NCBI RefSeq assembly: GCF_008831285.2
Contig: NC_045139.1
Span: forward strand, 19,016,354-19,080,353
Length of the DNA stretch: 64,000 bases
Direction: 5' to 3'
Origin: Nymphaea colorata
Lineage: Eukaryota > Streptophyta > Magnoliopsida > Nymphaeales > Nymphaeaceae
In this document: positions 27,301 to 42,142 of the stretch, piece by piece
Position numbering within the stretch: the stretch's first letter is position 1
How the letters are laid out: every line of letters starts with the position of its first letter
Notes under the pieces: model-generated
What the model was told of the DNA's origin: nothing
Database searches by the model: none
Seen by the model: the letters and a program-made list of their open reading frames with translations, nothing else
Made by a program: the position numbers and the translations under genes

Positions 27301-27727
27301 CAAAATTCAGCAAATTGAAAACTTGGGGCATGTCTAGTCATGCATAACGTCTCATCTGGCTTTCACGCAATCCATAATTGGTCCAAAGTTGACATTCTGT
27401 AGTGCCATCTATACAAATCCTGCAATAATTAATCCTTAATTCTTTGTGTTGAAGCAGCGCAATGCAGATAATGTTGGTGACCTCATCCATGAAGCTAAAA
27501 ACCTTTGAATACGTTAGGCAAAGACTCAAAGGGGGCACAATCCAACTCAAAGGGGAAACTAAAAAAACCAGCCACAATGCCATGACGGACGCCTTATGCA
27601 CTGAAAACCACATTATTTTGTTCGATCCCACTCGCATCAAAAGATAAATGACTTCAATTTCTGAGCCCTTCAAAACCTTCCTAGTTCCTACCGCTCAATC
27701 AGATAATAGAAGCTCTCCAAATTCATT
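24360..27727. other. intergenic, no gene seen
   Basis: The ODC upstream region, then about 3 kb with only short open frames on either strand. The translations (for example 24706-24945 minus and 25029-25340 minus) match nothing I know and have no splice context. No transposon ends were identified. Confidence 0.5.
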
Positions 27728-27965
27728 ATTTCATATACATGATAACAAGGACCCAAAAGATTTTATCTACTGAAGAAGCCTACTGAACTATCATCAACGA
27801 TGGGCCCCTCTTTGGCCTTGGAAAAATATAATTTGCACGCTTTACCTTGATTTACAAGTAATATTTCATATACATGATAAAAAGGACCCAAAAGATTTTA
27901 CCTACTGAAGAAGCCTACTGAACTATCATCAACGATGGGCCCTTCTTTGGCCTTGGAAAAATTTA
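27728..27965. repeat. direct repeat, about 100-bp units, 135-bp spacing
   Basis: The block ATTTCATATACATGATAA...CCCAAAAGATTTTA...ACTGAAGAAGCCTACTGAAC...GGCCTTGGAAAAAT occurs at 27728-27829 and again at 27863-27964 with only a few differences. This indicates a fairly recent local duplication downstream of the ATR 3' end. Confidence 0.85.
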
Positions 27966-29981
27966 AGTATGCCACCAACCATCAGTACATCAAGTAGACA
28001 CCGCAGCACATTTTTCATTGCAAACTATGAAGGTGAAACTATACCATCAACCACCAACCCTTACATAGACAGCAGCCCTTGGCATCTTTAGAAGTCAAAA
28101 CTTTGACCGTTGAACTGCTCTGTTCAAATAGATGACATGGTACCAAACCTACCTTTGACTCTCTACGTTGGGAAAAAAAATTCTTTAAAAAGAATCAATG
28201 ACAAGAAATATAGAGAAAGCTCACTGGAAGCAGTGACCACTGCCTGGTCGTATGATGCTAAACATACTCGTGTGCACGTGTGCTGCTGTCATGCTTCGCC
28301 AATACAATCTGCCATGAAGTGGATCAAAAGATAATTATCATATTATTATTTTGCCCTCCAAAATAAAATTAAGAGAAACACCTAGCATTACTCGCCTCAA
28401 CAAATAATGCAACTTAAATTTGTAATTGCAAAAAAAGACATGAAAGCAAGTGAAAAACGATAGTCGTTATGGTGGAGTGACAATAATGGTCACAACGCCA
28501 ATGGTGACAAGTATTCTCAATAGTGAGGAACGCTCAATGAAGGTAAAACTAGAAAAGATATTGACAATAAAGGTGAGAAAATAGAAGCAACATCACAGTA
28601 AAAGATGCATGGAACAATGACAGACATAGTGATGTGGAAGTACAACTTCGTATAGATCTTAAAAGGCTAACAATCTTTAGTGCTGTTGCAGTGGCTGCCA
28701 CAAATTTTGTTAGCCTCCAAGAGTTGTTAAAACTTTGTGCAAGGCTTCTGACAACTTTTACGAAAGCCACCAAAACTCTTTGTGAAGCTTTTCACGATTT
28801 TCACAGAACTTACTAAAATTTTCAGGTTTAGGTTTCAGGAAGGAAATTCTTACAACTCTGCAAGTTACCGAAGCTCGTGTGATTTATAGAAGTCAAAATT
28901 CTTTGGTGTCTTGCAGAATTTGCAAAAATTTTGTGAGACTTAGTAAGACTTCTGCAAAACTTGTCAAAATTGTTAAACATGTTTCCTAGAAGGTTGCAGA
29001 GATAATGAAAATGTTTATGAATCTTTCTGATAGTTGTGTAGACTTATGAAAAATTAGTACAACTGCAAATTATTTCCAATAGAAACAACACTCTTTCCAT
29101 CGTATCACCACCCTCGCAATCACCAGCACCAGTACCACCACTGTCATCACATGTTTCCATTGCTTTGAGATCAACAAGCACCACAATTCTCATCATTCAT
29201 TTCCTTCGATATGATGTATCACTGCTGTTACTATTGGAGTACAATTACTTTCACCTCCTACGATATTTTTCATTTCTAAAACTGCCTCCACCACCACTGC
29301 CAATATCTTTATTTTGTATCATATTTGACACTGTTATTTCCACATCCATTTCCTTTTACTATGTCCCTTACCCTCCATCACTACAGCACCATTTTCATTT
29401 TCATACAACCTAACCATCAAACTCAAACAAATGACAGCTGAGTTTGTCCATAATTAAGTGACCCTAAATTTTGACTTGTTAAGGGCTGATCAGAGGCAAC
29501 TTGGTGAATCAAGAGTCAAATCGCCATGTTTGCCAACAACTATACAACCACTGCCACAATGATTTTTCTGCCTCTACCCAATCAAGTTCACCATGTCCCT
29601 CACCACTGACACTACCTCCATGTTCATTTTACAGTGATCATCACCTTATGCCACCATCATTGCTCTAGCATCATAACCTAACCCAAATGAAACTTAGCCA
29701 GGCCTATGTTCCATATTAAAAAACACCTATTGAAACATTTCATTAGGCACAGCTTAAGATGAGATGGTCAAAGGTAAGGCAAGTTCTTGTTAGATAAACA
29801 CCAAAGGGAAAACAAGCAAAAAAGGCAATCCTGTTCCACAAAGCACAATGCATCCAAGGCGACATAAAATAAGAAAGAGCTAAAAAGCTGTATTATGACA
29901 TCTACATAATTTCAAAAGTTTGAGACTCTTACCACCATAAATTTGTAACAGCAACCTCTAATTTTGTTTTCATATTGAAAT
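27966..29981. other. intergenic, downstream of ATR
   Basis: Around 28680-29060, degenerate CTT(C/T)..CAAAA-type motifs recur. At 29090-29680, CCACCA/CATCAC trinucleotide-rich stretches recur. Both look like low-complexity DNA. No gene is supported. Confidence 0.5.
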
Positions 29982-32900
29982 TCAGAACCACGGCATCCAC
30001 CATATGTACATTTCTCCCAGGTTCTTATGGGATACTGCCTCAGCAATCAATCTCTGGGCTTGACCCTCAACAGCCAGAGGCAATGATGGTGCTGCACCAA
30101 CTCCAACAACCACTCCTTGCAGGCGGCCTTCAATGTTGCTCATTGCTTTCTGACATGGTCCCAAAGAAAACAAAAAAAAAAAAGGATGACCAAAGTTTCT
30201 CACTGCTACTAGACTAAAGAATTGCAGCAAATTAAGTGGAGGAAAACCTGTGCATGTGGATTATCAACCTCTACTCCACTAGACTTGTGAGATTTTGTCC
30301 ATTCCACCAGGGGATCATGAATAAATGTCTCCAGCACACTCATAAGAGTCTCTCTATGTGACCTGAGAACTGAAAGTGTGATCTCACAAGTCTTCAAGAA
30401 TATCCCCTCATATCCAGTAATCCCCAAGCCATCAACCATATTCTGCAGGTTCTTCAACCATTAGACTAGTGCCATAAGGAACAATACACGTCCAGAAAGC
30501 TAAAGATGTAAAGCTTTTACCTGGGTAAGCCTGAATGGTACCAACTCTGGCTTCTCCAGTAACAAGCCCTTGTCAAACAAACAACTAAAATCAACATGCA
30601 CACAATCCCCCGTTGTGGAATCAAAGAGAATGTTTTCACCATGCCTGTCACCCAAGCCGACTATATGCCCAACCATGGACCAGACAGCAGCAGTGTGAGC
30701 ATAAGCTATCCTGGCTCTGAACCATGCCCCTGGTTCCGAGAATGTAACCAGAAACCACTTGTGGAATATTGGAGGGAAAAGAGGCAGAATCTTTGTCTTT
30801 AACATCTCATCCCCTGGCATCTTACCCCGAAACTGGTCATATATTTTTTTTATCATTGGGTTTGTCCTCTGTCTGTCAAACTTCCCGCAGGCAACATATA
30901 AGTCTTGCAGGATATGTCGAAGGCCACGAGTATGAGGTACCCATTCTACCATCCCACAATCCTCTGTCAGTGGGATTACAGCAAAAGTGCGGATATACAA
31001 CTTCCTCCTACGGCTTTCTGGGTATTTGGATAGTAGATGGTTGATCATTGCTGTGAACTCCATCATACGTGCATCCTTTCTAAGATCATCTTTTGGCTTA
31101 CAAAGGAATGGATAGTCTGCACCATCGCTACCACGAAAGATAACCTAAGAAATTATAAAAAAATTCCTATTACAAGACCCAAAAAAGATAAGAATAAGGA
31201 TTCCCAGGAAAAATGCCAGACCATTAGTCCAAAATTACGTACCTTTTTTGGTTTCTGGAGAGACGAAAGAATCTCTGCTTCGTCTGCTATGCCTGATATG
31301 GTAGGAAGATCAGCAGAGAAAAGATCACGTCCATGAAGTTCACTTCGACTTAAACCATGAACTGGTAAATTAACAGTAAGAGCTTGTTGGACAGGCATGA
31401 TGACACCAACTGGCATCATTCTCTTCAATGTAGCAAAGTCAGATCCAATGTTGATCATGCGTGCTTTTGGATGTCCGCCATGGAAGCACAGTTTGATCAG
31501 GTGATCAATCAGGCAGGCAAATTCGATAAACAATTTGTCTTGGTTGCTCCCATGGCGAGACCCCTTTCTGGCAGATCGTAATATCTCAGCAGCTGCTTCA
31601 CGCCTTGCAGATATTGTGGACTTTGATACACCAGCCATAATCCAAAGTGCCTGTTGTGGATATTCTTGTAAAACAGTAGTAATGATATGCTTAACCAACC
31701 TCACAACTTCTTCATTCTGGTGACAGATTCTCGACACCAACTGCGAGAGAGTGGTCAACCATTGATATGTTGGTAAATCCTTAAGGCACCCACGCATAAT
31801 GCTCATAACCTTTAGGAATATAAACAAACACAAAATAAGAAAAATTAGAACAAAAGGTTGTGAGATGAACAAGAACAAGGTGAAAGAACATGGATATAAG
31901 TTCATACTCTGCCATGAACATTCTTGACTTCTTTATTGGAAGACAAACCTTCTCTGTGGTACTTGCTCCCAAATTCGAACCAGAGTGTTAATAACCTTGG
32001 CAAGGCCTGAAAAAGATGCTTATGACCTCTGTGAAGACCTTTTGCATAAAACAACAAGACATCAGGAAGATAAGACCACCATGGCTTCTCATCAGTTTGA
32101 GAATGCAAAATTCCACCACCAGAAGATGTAACCATGATTCTTGAACCAGAATGTCCATCCTTGAGTGCTTCTTGGTTCTCCTCCTGTCTTTTCTTAGCAT
32201 CAACAAGTAAATCATCACAATACTTGGCCATGAAAAAATATCCTTTCTCCCATTTCGGTTGGAGTTCCCTCACTCTGGAATAAAGGCTTATCACATCTTC
32301 TTTCTGCTTTTGGCCAGTGTAATGAATCCATCTAGTGTAAAGCAGGATTGTTTTCGCAGCATCTTCACTTTCTTTTGATGGTTGAGTAGATGATATGGAA
32401 GGCAAGTTTGGTGGGAGAAGTGAAAAATTGGCAATGGATGAACTTGCTGCAGCACCCAGAATCTCAATGGGCATATTCAGAAGTGCTTGTTGGAGCTCAG
32501 CTATTGCACGATCAGTTTTCCTTGTACTCCAGAAAAGCTTTGATTTCTCAATATGGACATTAGGAGCACCTGAAGATTGTGCTTCCAAAATTGCCCGACT
32601 GGCAGTTTCATAGTGACCTGCACTACGACAAAGTTTTGCATATCGAAGCCAGCAGATACCAACCTCAGCACCAAGATTGCTGACACTGTATACCATCCTG
32701 CGTAAAGCTAATAAAGGCTCTCTGGCCCAAAGAGATGGTTGTGTATAATGTAAACGATCCTCCCACTCTTTAACAAGTTTCAGAAATTGAGGACAGTCAA
32801 GACTAAATGACCTTTCCAAGAATGAGTCCCCATTCAGGAGATTGTGAAAATCCTCTAGTTCCCTGAGCATATGAAGCTTTACAATAAATGGATAAGCACG

Positions 32901-35900
32901 TGTATAAGACTCCATTCCAGCTGCAGCTAGAGGAGCCAGCAATGCTTGCTTAGATTGTGCAATTCTCTCACAAACCAAGTATTGATCCTTTCTCATCATT
33001 GCCTGTAAAATCTTTGCAATGCCCATATCAAAAGAAGCATTACTCACAGGACCACTACAAATTGCACCTTCTTTATCAGCACCAGCAAGGTATTCATCCA
33101 TCAAATCCCAGCGCCCAAGCCTCCAGGCTGCTTGCACACCTTGCATGAACCAAGTTTTCTTGTGCTGATGTAACCTGGAAATCAACCCATCCACATATGT
33201 GATCATTGCTTGCAAATGACACATGTTAAGCAGACAATTGAGAACTCCGGAATGCCTTGGAGCAGAGTTGGGTTCTGTCTGCAGTGCCTGCTCGCAGCAC
33301 GTCAGTGCTTCAGCCCAGTTTCCTATCTTTTCATTAATTAAAAGTTGGTCATATAAACCTGATGATTTACGTAAATTTGCCAAACCAAAGAGACCATCAG
33401 GTTCATCTAACCCACTATATATTTCCATCAGAAATGAGATGTCATCATCCGCAAAGAGGCCACTAGTTTCTGCAGCTGGATTAAAGGACCCAGATTTTTC
33501 TCGGACATGTGATTCAAAATACAACAAGGACCGAGCATAAGCCTGGCAACGGAATGAAGCTTTGGCGAGTGTTACTTTTGGAATGGCAACCAAAAGTTCT
33601 GAAACGTTATTAAATTGTATATTTAGTTGACCAATATGAGGTGCAGGTTCAGTCATTTGATGACTGGTTGTCTTTGACAATTGCCTAGTGGACTGTGAAA
33701 GCGTAATTTCTTGTTTAAGATCATCCACCCACTGACCAAGATTATCAAGTAATGTGAATATGGCTTGAATGCATACTTCACGCTGTCCTCCAGCAGTTCC
33801 ATGAACTGCTGCCCCACTGCTCTCTGATGCTGCAGCATCGAGAACAGATAGTATCTCTTCTGTGATGCCTTGGCATGCTTCTGCTGTACCATGACATAGA
33901 GCATTCAGCACTAAATATGGGAGCAAATAGAAAGCTGTTTCCATGTCATGTCTCACTATTCCCCGGCATGCACTAAAAATGTTAGCTCTCGAACCATTTG
34001 CTTGTAACATCAGTTTCCTAATCCAGGAATATATCCATCTTCTGAGTGACATAGAAGGTCGATAGATTGGACCAGCCACTACTGATTCTGTCACACTCTG
34101 CAGCTGAAATTTGGAAGTTAAACATGGTGCAATTATTTCTTTAACATAATTAGAGAACCGGGCCCATAGTCTCTTCCCTCTCTCATTTATTTCATGATTA
34201 GCTATGCTAGTTCCCTTAAGTGAGTTTTCCTGAGACTCTCGACCTTTTGAATGCTGAGAAGTTGATGATATGTCTGACCCATCTAATGATGCCTGACAAC
34301 CAGCAAGCTTTAGGAGTTCCTGAATGGCCAATGCAGCAGAATCTTGAACTATAGTGTCAGAAGCAGCCCTGAAAACCCTAGTAAGATGCTCATGAATCAA
34401 CTCAAAAATAAGATCATCATCAGAGCATTCAATCTTGAAACGTGGACAGGATGCCGTTTTAAATTTGGCAGGATCTACTGCACCCACCGCACCAAGACAA
34501 TCTGCAGAAACCAACTTCAGTCGCTGGCCCACATGAGTCCGTGATTCTTCTGCGCATCCCTTTAGCAGTGAGGTAATTAATGAACTCAGAATGTCCAAAT
34601 CAGCACTAGATTCACCCAATATCAGATCTATAACATCCTTTCCTTTTGCACTCAAGAACTTACTCAATTCACAGGCCACCATATACCTTACGTTCAAACT
34701 TTCATGATTTAAACCATCAACAGAATGTCTTAGGTGATCCCTCAAACTCATAGAACCACGGGCCTCTTCAATAACTTTATTGACCTTGGCAAGCATAGGG
34801 ATGCTTGGCAAGAGTGGAAGTTCTCGAATATTATGTGCCAACAGTATCTTATTCTCAACCACTAGTTCCTCAAAAATGTTGACTACCTTGTCAAGATGTA
34901 AAGAAGGATTTTCTTTGTACCTCTCAAGGCAAGGAATAAGAGCAGCAAAAACTTGAGAAGCAACATGTTTAAGGCTTGATGGTGACACCTTTGATAGTTG
35001 AGTAATAAAAAAGTGCCACACTTCAAGACTCTCGTTTTGAAGTGATTCCTTCTCTACTGCATGCATGAGGAGCACAATAATTTTGGGTACATAAGTACCA
35101 AGATGGGTACCAATCATTTCAATTAATTTCCCTATACATTTCAAGGCTTGTTTTTGTAACATAAAGTCCTCAACACGAAGCATCTTTCGGTCAATGCTGT
35201 TAAGGAGACCAACAAAATGATTACGCAAAAAACCTGGAAGATCATCGGAACCAGTAACAATACGAGCAACCTCTTGAACCATCTGTGGAACTCTCGCCAT
35301 CCTGAGAGAGAAAAGAAGTGTGATGAGAAACATGTCGCAACAAATTTAATCTACAGAAATTAAGATTAGTCTATGAGCATATTATACCTTCTACTGCTTT
35401 CAGCAGAGTCTGTATCTCCAAGAAATCGTACAAGTTCATCAAGAAGTGCAGGTAAAACAGCCGCAAATATTTCTCCTGTCCCAGATCCACTTTGCATTTC
35501 ATAAAACTGCAGAGCAGAAACCAATTCCTTGCCATCTGCTTGGAGAAGAACGTAAGCTAGCACTTTGTGGCACCACTCCAAAAGCAACAGGGGTAACTCA
35601 GTGTTCAGTTGATTAGCAAGCTCATGCAAAATATTAACGACTTCATTGTTATCCTGTTGAGAAATTACCAGCCTCGGGAGCACAATTGGCACCATTCTTT
35701 GAATAAGATCTACAAGTTCAATACCTAAAACACTCTCAGCAAACTCTTTGATCATTGTTGGACGGGTCACTAGTCTGGTACATAGATATTCAAAAACCCC
35801 ATCCCTGATATCAGTGAACTTGGAAAAGATTGCAACAATTCCTCCTTTGAACTGTACATGGCATGACTTTTTAATAAGTCTGGATGCAGTCACTCTCACT

Positions 35901-38900
35901 GCAATATGCTGGTTATCAAGTTGATCAATCAACAGGACAAGAGAAAAAAAGAAAAGCTGTCCATGGATGTCAACCGCACTCAAAATCCTTGATGTACATT
36001 GCAATATAGTCTCAACAATTAGAGGATCTTCAGTTGCTACAAAAGCATGCTTTATTTTGTCAAGAAACATTTGTTCACTTGTCTTCCCACATGCAGCTCC
36101 ATCCACAAACAAACTATTTGATAGACGGCCATCTAAGAACCAATGGATACTTGAGCAGAATGACTGGCGAACTGTCCTTTTGTTATGAAGAAGCAAACGA
36201 TCAATAGCATGGATCCATTGAGAACTTGTACTAACCAGCCAATCTTCAGATACATGCATGAGAATACGAGACAACACCTCCACACAGGCAACTTGGACAA
36301 CCTCTGATGATCCATCAAGGAGGAACTTTAAAATGAGGCCATGCAAACCATTGAAATCAAAAACCAAGACAGACTTTTCTCTTGCAGCATGAAACAGGAC
36401 TGTATTTTTAGAAGCCTCCTCTTTTGGCTTCTTGGCTTCCTTGTCACAGGTAGGACACCAAAAACCTTTCATGATAACCTCTGCAGTATTGACACACTTC
36501 ATCTTGCCGACTTCCATATATAATTTACAGTTGCTTTTAATAACATCTTCAAAGCAGCCCAATAGGCAGGATAAATAGCCAATGCAACGAACAACCATTT
36601 CTTTAACTTGTTCACATTTATCTTGGGCTAAACTTCTGACAGTCAAGAGAAAATATGTAACTACAGTAGAGCTAGAATATGTTTCTGTGTCAAGATGAAA
36701 AGGGCACATGCAGATGAGAGTTGAAGATGTGAATAAATTATCATGTATTTCCAATTAAGCATCCAAAACACAATTGAATGAATATATTGAGATATCAATC
36801 ATAAGAACAGCTATGTTAATACAAGATACAAATGACAGATCTACCAATGCTTGCCGAGGTGAACTACTTTGAGAAGCCCCAACAGCCAGAAGGAATGCCT
36901 CCAACTATCTGTTGGTTATAATCCTAACGGCTAGTTTTTGGTTATTCCAAAAGATGATCATTACCGAATAAAGGAGTACCTTAAAACCTTAAAACCAACA
37001 ACAAATGCTAAAACACATAACATTAATCACACTTTTTAGTACACCTTGAATACTTCCAAAAAATACACAAATTTTACAGAATTATAACAATTTTAGGTCA
37101 GAAGCATGATATTCATAAGATCAACAAGATTAGCACTCGAAATGTAACCCTTTTAGTACCTTCACAAGTAAATCATATTAGCTAGCTACAGACTTCAGAT
37201 AGAGAGTACTGGGTGCATCAGGATGCCTGAGAACTAACAGTTGGTATCTTATATAGCTCCTTGAAACCTCTAAACATGAATGTCAACTGAATACATAGGT
37301 AAAACACTTGCAGTGCGTGGGAAAGAGATTTTCATCTCATACAGGGAATTTGTAGAAAACTGCACATACAAAAAGCAGTCTCAGGAGACAGATGAAAATG
37401 CTGGATTGTGTCACTTTACCACTACCTCAGGTCCTTGACTGGAAATGGTTCAGCGAAATCCAGTAAGGAATGTTTTTATTAGCTAAAAAATTTCATAGAC
37501 AAGACAAAACTAGGGACACAAAACACAATTCAGAAACAAAAGAAAGTCCCAGTACATGACAGCTTAAGTGCATTTTCTCATATCAATATGACATTGGGAA
37601 AATGATCATAATCTTTTGTTTTAACTTAAGAACATAAGCTATATGAATAAATGAATTACAAAAGAAGCATTAACAACATGATAGGAACCTAGTTATGCAT
37701 ACTGAGAAGGAAATTTTTGCTAGAAGATCTATGTAAACAAGAAACAAGCCAAGACACTTCGATTAAAAGAAAATATGGACCTGAAAAATTTAATACCACT
37801 TACTCCATTTTCTCAGATGTGTATGCTACCACACTTGGACCAGAAAAGAAAAGCATCAGCGGCACAGAGACGATGGCTTCAATTCTGACATCTTCAGATT
37901 CATCACCAAGAGCCATATCCAGAATCTTTAGAATATCATCAGTTCCCATTTTGTTGCCAATCTTGTACAGAATTTGAACAGAGAGGCATTTTGTCCGTTG
38001 AATAAAATGAACTTGACCATCTGAAAAAGAATGAGTCCACGGCAGTACAAGAATTGATGACATATCCATATTGTTGAACAGGTTTTCAAGGGCAAGATGT
38101 CTTCCAGCTCCAGGACCATCATTTGAATCCTTGGGGTTCTGCTTTTTCATACAATCTGGAGGAGAACAAAACAAGTAGACATCACCACATCAGACAGGAC
38201 AATCATAAAAACCCATATGCATACAGTAACATGTGAACTGCTAGCTCCTAGATTGTAGGTGATTGCGCACTCACACTTCTTGCTTACTTTGCAAAATCAA
38301 TATGTTGTCAACTGCTTCAAGATAGAGGGACAGATCAAACTTGATCAAATTTTCTTTTGCTGCCTGAAAGTAAAAAATGAAGATACATGTAAAGAGAAAA
38401 AAAATATCATATAAATAAACATCTTCAAAGAAGACAACTTTCTAACCTGCTCAGCGATAAAGGGAATCCAGGCATGAACTTGCTGGAACAAGCGAATGGA
38501 TAAATTGGTAACTGGATAATTGCAAAATACATTTGACAGCATGCTTAGAGCAGCTAATGCAGTTTGAGGTGATGTAAATTCAGACATGGTAACACCAGGT
38601 GTCAGAAGTTCTACAAAATCCACAAGCAGATGCTGGAAATGGTCAGCATATAACTCTTCATCAAGTTTGCATCTAAAAGGAAGTGAATTTTGTAGGAAAT
38701 TTTCAACCACAACCAAAGAAGTGGGTGGTTCTTTATTAACATTATGACCAGTGGCATTTGCTTCCACATGCATTTTCCTCCTTTTCCTCTTTAAACTTTC
38801 TGCAGTTTGAACCATTCTCTTGTTCCCTGTTGAAGAAATATGCAACTCTTTGCAAGTCGAATCCCCAGAGAAACTAGGTCCGTCATCAAGAGCTTCCCCT

Positions 38901-41900
38901 TCAATGCCACAAATACCAAGAACATCAATAGCTTTCACGATGCAATCAACCAATAGCAAGCATGGTTTTGGGGAGCACAATAATGTAATAAGGCATTCAG
39001 GCTTCCAGATATGTGGAGGGCACACATTAACCACACACATGTATGCATTGCATATTGCAACCTGCAAGATAGCAAACTATTACATTTCTAAAGCAAGTGC
39101 CAAGTTGTGAGTATAGCAAGAAACAAACAACTTATAAAATTTCTCAAAAATAAATATAAATAACAAGAGTTTCACCCTCAGATCCTGGCTTTCTGTATGC
39201 TGCAGTACTTGAGGGAAAACGTCAACCAAATATTCGGCTGTAGATTGAACAACCTCAGTCGGGCACCCAGAGTACAAAGAGAGGAGGCATGCACCAACAC
39301 ATGAATCATATTGAAGATTTCTGCAACATATGCATTAGAAAAGGAAGCAAATTGAGAAAGTTTTGCAAACCACAGTAAATTAAAGACCCTAACTGTAAAT
39401 AGAATCAAACTCAACGTATGAAGATTACAGCTCCATACGTTATAGCTTCCAGACAGCAACTACCATGTGCAGTAAGGATCTCTACAGTCCATACAATTCA
39501 ACTTGCCTGGACAACCTCACCAGCCATGTTTCCATTTCCACCCTTACCGACAGACAGCCTTTGGGCATCTCAAGCCCCTGTTTTAGGTTACCAGGTTAAG
39601 AATTTAAGACACATAATACCACTATGGTCACCACCCATGCGGAAACCGAAAAAAACCAAAATGCTGTCAAGACACTTCCACATAATAATGTGGAAAGATC
39701 AACAACGAGTTAATTTTCTTTCTACAAAACTAACCAAAAAAAAATCTAGAAAACTAACAAACAAGTTTACTGTTTACCTCTGATACTGATAGAAAGCAAA
39801 GAGTAACTGTGCTTACCAAATGAACCAACTTGTCTATTCTAACTTAAAACATTTTAACCAAGCATTAGCAAATGCTGAATAGGATACCCATTCTGAAGAA
39901 CAGAAGGAGCCAGAAGTGGTTGAATGCAGCTTTAAGAACATTAAACCATACCTGAATTTTGACCACGTTGCCTCTGCCGGACTTAAGATGGATAGAATTG
40001 AGAGAATAAGCTCTTCACTAGGAACGATTTCTGCATCCAATATTGTCGTTGCAATACGTGCAAATTCAAATAATGCCTTTTGGAAAACAATAAAAAACTT
40101 ATTATCAGTGACCTTGATAATGTGTGTTTCAGGAGTAGTTCCATAGTAGTGACACTTACCATCTGCAATGCAGCATCCCCATAACATATAAGAGAACAAG
40201 CATTAAACATGAAGGAGGACCCAATAAGTCCTTCAACATGAAGCGTGCCATCAATTAAGCATCTAGTTATTATCTTGATGACACAAGAAGCAAAAGGCTG
40301 CCACCGTGGTTCATCAGTCACATTAACTAGGATACCAGGTCCATCTGCAGGTTTGCAAGACGGTGGTATGTCACAGAAAAGATCCGTAGCACCAGAAATG
40401 GCAGAAAATGACTCACTGAAACATTTTACTGACACAGTGGAAGAAGTTGTGAAGCTAGTTTTTTCAGCATAAAATGATGCTACAGACTTCAAATCTGCAA
40501 TGAATAAACAAAAAAAATAAGAAGCAATTTCTGAAAGAAATGCAATCTCTAAATTTCAATCTTTACATTAATTGGTGCATTCTATTAGCCTCACGACCGA
40601 TTAATACATTTGTACCTTCAATTGCCAATATGGCGTCTAAGAAAAATTGTCGAAACACTTCACGATCTCCACAACGTAGAAGAGACAAAAGAGATGAAGC
40701 AGTCTCAAAAATTACACCGTGATGGCAACTAGAAATTTGAACAAGTACAATTCATATATTAGTAACTATGAAATAAGGCATACAGAACCAATAACAAGGA
40801 GAAAACTTATCAACTACAAAATAGCAGTATGCCTAAAGCATATCTCAGGCAAGAAGTTCAACCAATACCTTTACAGCTAGAAATACATGGAAGGTCTAAG
40901 TAGTAAAAAAGTGTTAGCAACACCTAGTTGAAGATAATTGTAAAATACAAGAGTAACAGGCCTAGGCATGATCCAAACATAAGCTTAAAACAATCAAACA
41001 AAAAATTGCACTACTAGATTAAAAAAAGTAAATGCAATTATGCCTGAAACCTCATTCTTGGCAATGGAAACTCACGATAAATCAAGTCTATTACTTCTTC
41101 AGGAAAATCGCAGGAAATAAAAGGCAAATCAGTAAAGCATAAACAAACATCTAATATATAGATGCTGTAGATTAGAAACTTACAAATAGGAATATTAAAC
41201 AAAATGGTCCTTAAAAGCTTAGTGTTGTAGTTTCGTTTTATGGCACTGTGAAAACTTAGATTGTTTGGTGACAACCTTTTAACTTAGTTTTGACCGTAGA
41301 AAATCAAAACACTCGGTTCGGAGATGAAAAAGCTACCTTCATTCAGCTTTTCAAGATGGCGGCGTTTTATCGGAGTTATTATCTATTGGAAATAGTTTTT
41401 GAACATCGACGATCGTAAAGACACTTGTGACGTGGTGCTAAACAGAGAAAGGGACCAAGGCGGCTTCCATCAAGAACAATAATAAACAAAGAAAGCTATC
41501 AAAAGAACTTCAATCAAGAAAGCATCAATTGCAGAATCGCATGCTGGAGCGCAATCGTCCAACGACGAAGCATCACGCACTCTCAAAATTAATAGTATTC
41601 ACAACACGCAGATGGCTCCACCTGTTTGTTTTTCTTTTCGAGAACTAGAATTTCAGAATACATAATGCGAACAATCCAGTAGAACGGCGGAAGCAGCGAC
41701 CACGAAGATGTACCTGAAAGCGGGCTCGGCGAAAAACGGCAGGATCCGACCGATAATCGGAAGAGTGTGGGACGGTTTTCCGTTGTAGAAGACGCCCGGG
41801 TAGTTCCGCGCCGTGTGCGTCAATAGCTTCAGTATGGCGATTATTTCTCTCTCCTTCCCTAAAGCGACAGAAACAGAAAACGATGGCGAAATAACGTGAG

Positions 41901-42142
41901 GCAAGACAAGAAAGGAACCTAGAGCAAGAGAAAAGAGGAAGTGGGAGACCAGAACCTGGGGAAGACGGGGAGACGTAGGAGCGGAGGAGGGTCGGGAGAA
42001 CGGATCGGAACCTCGTCTCCAAGGGATCGAGGTCGGGCTGGGACTGCGACGAAGACGACGGAGTGGAGGAGGACGACGCAGCCACGTTCTTGCAGGCGAT
42101 GCGCTCGCCGAGATCCTGCAGTAGTCCACAGAGCTCCGCCAT
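29982..42142 (-). CDS. ATR: ATR, PI3K-like checkpoint kinase, complete, 15 exons, 2762 aa
   Basis: Exons 5' to 3' on the minus strand: 42142-41956, 41858-41714, 40728-40616, 40494-40160, 40076-39952, 39320-39176, 39061-38447, 38363-38288, 38155-37804, 36635-35388, 35301-31908, 31809-31243, 31144-30521, 30442-30248, 30149-29982. All phases agree. The N-terminus (MAELCGLLQDLGERIA; ILPFFAEPAF; HHGVIFETASSLLSLLR) matches plant ATR. HEAT-like repeats and the FAT region follow. The kinase domain has FLCKPKDDLRKDARMMEF (K2450), GLGDRHGENILFD (D2600, N2605) and HVDF (D2619). The protein ends in a FATC domain with the plant signature GEMYIWWMPWF. ATR acts in the nucleus, with ATRIP, on RPA-coated single-stranded DNA in the replication-stress response. 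The length is close to the ~2700 aa of Arabidopsis ATR. One exon of 3394 nt encodes about 40% of the protein. The exon 1 donor is weak (G|GTTCTGG), and the join between 37804 and 36635 is the least certain. Confidence 0.93.
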
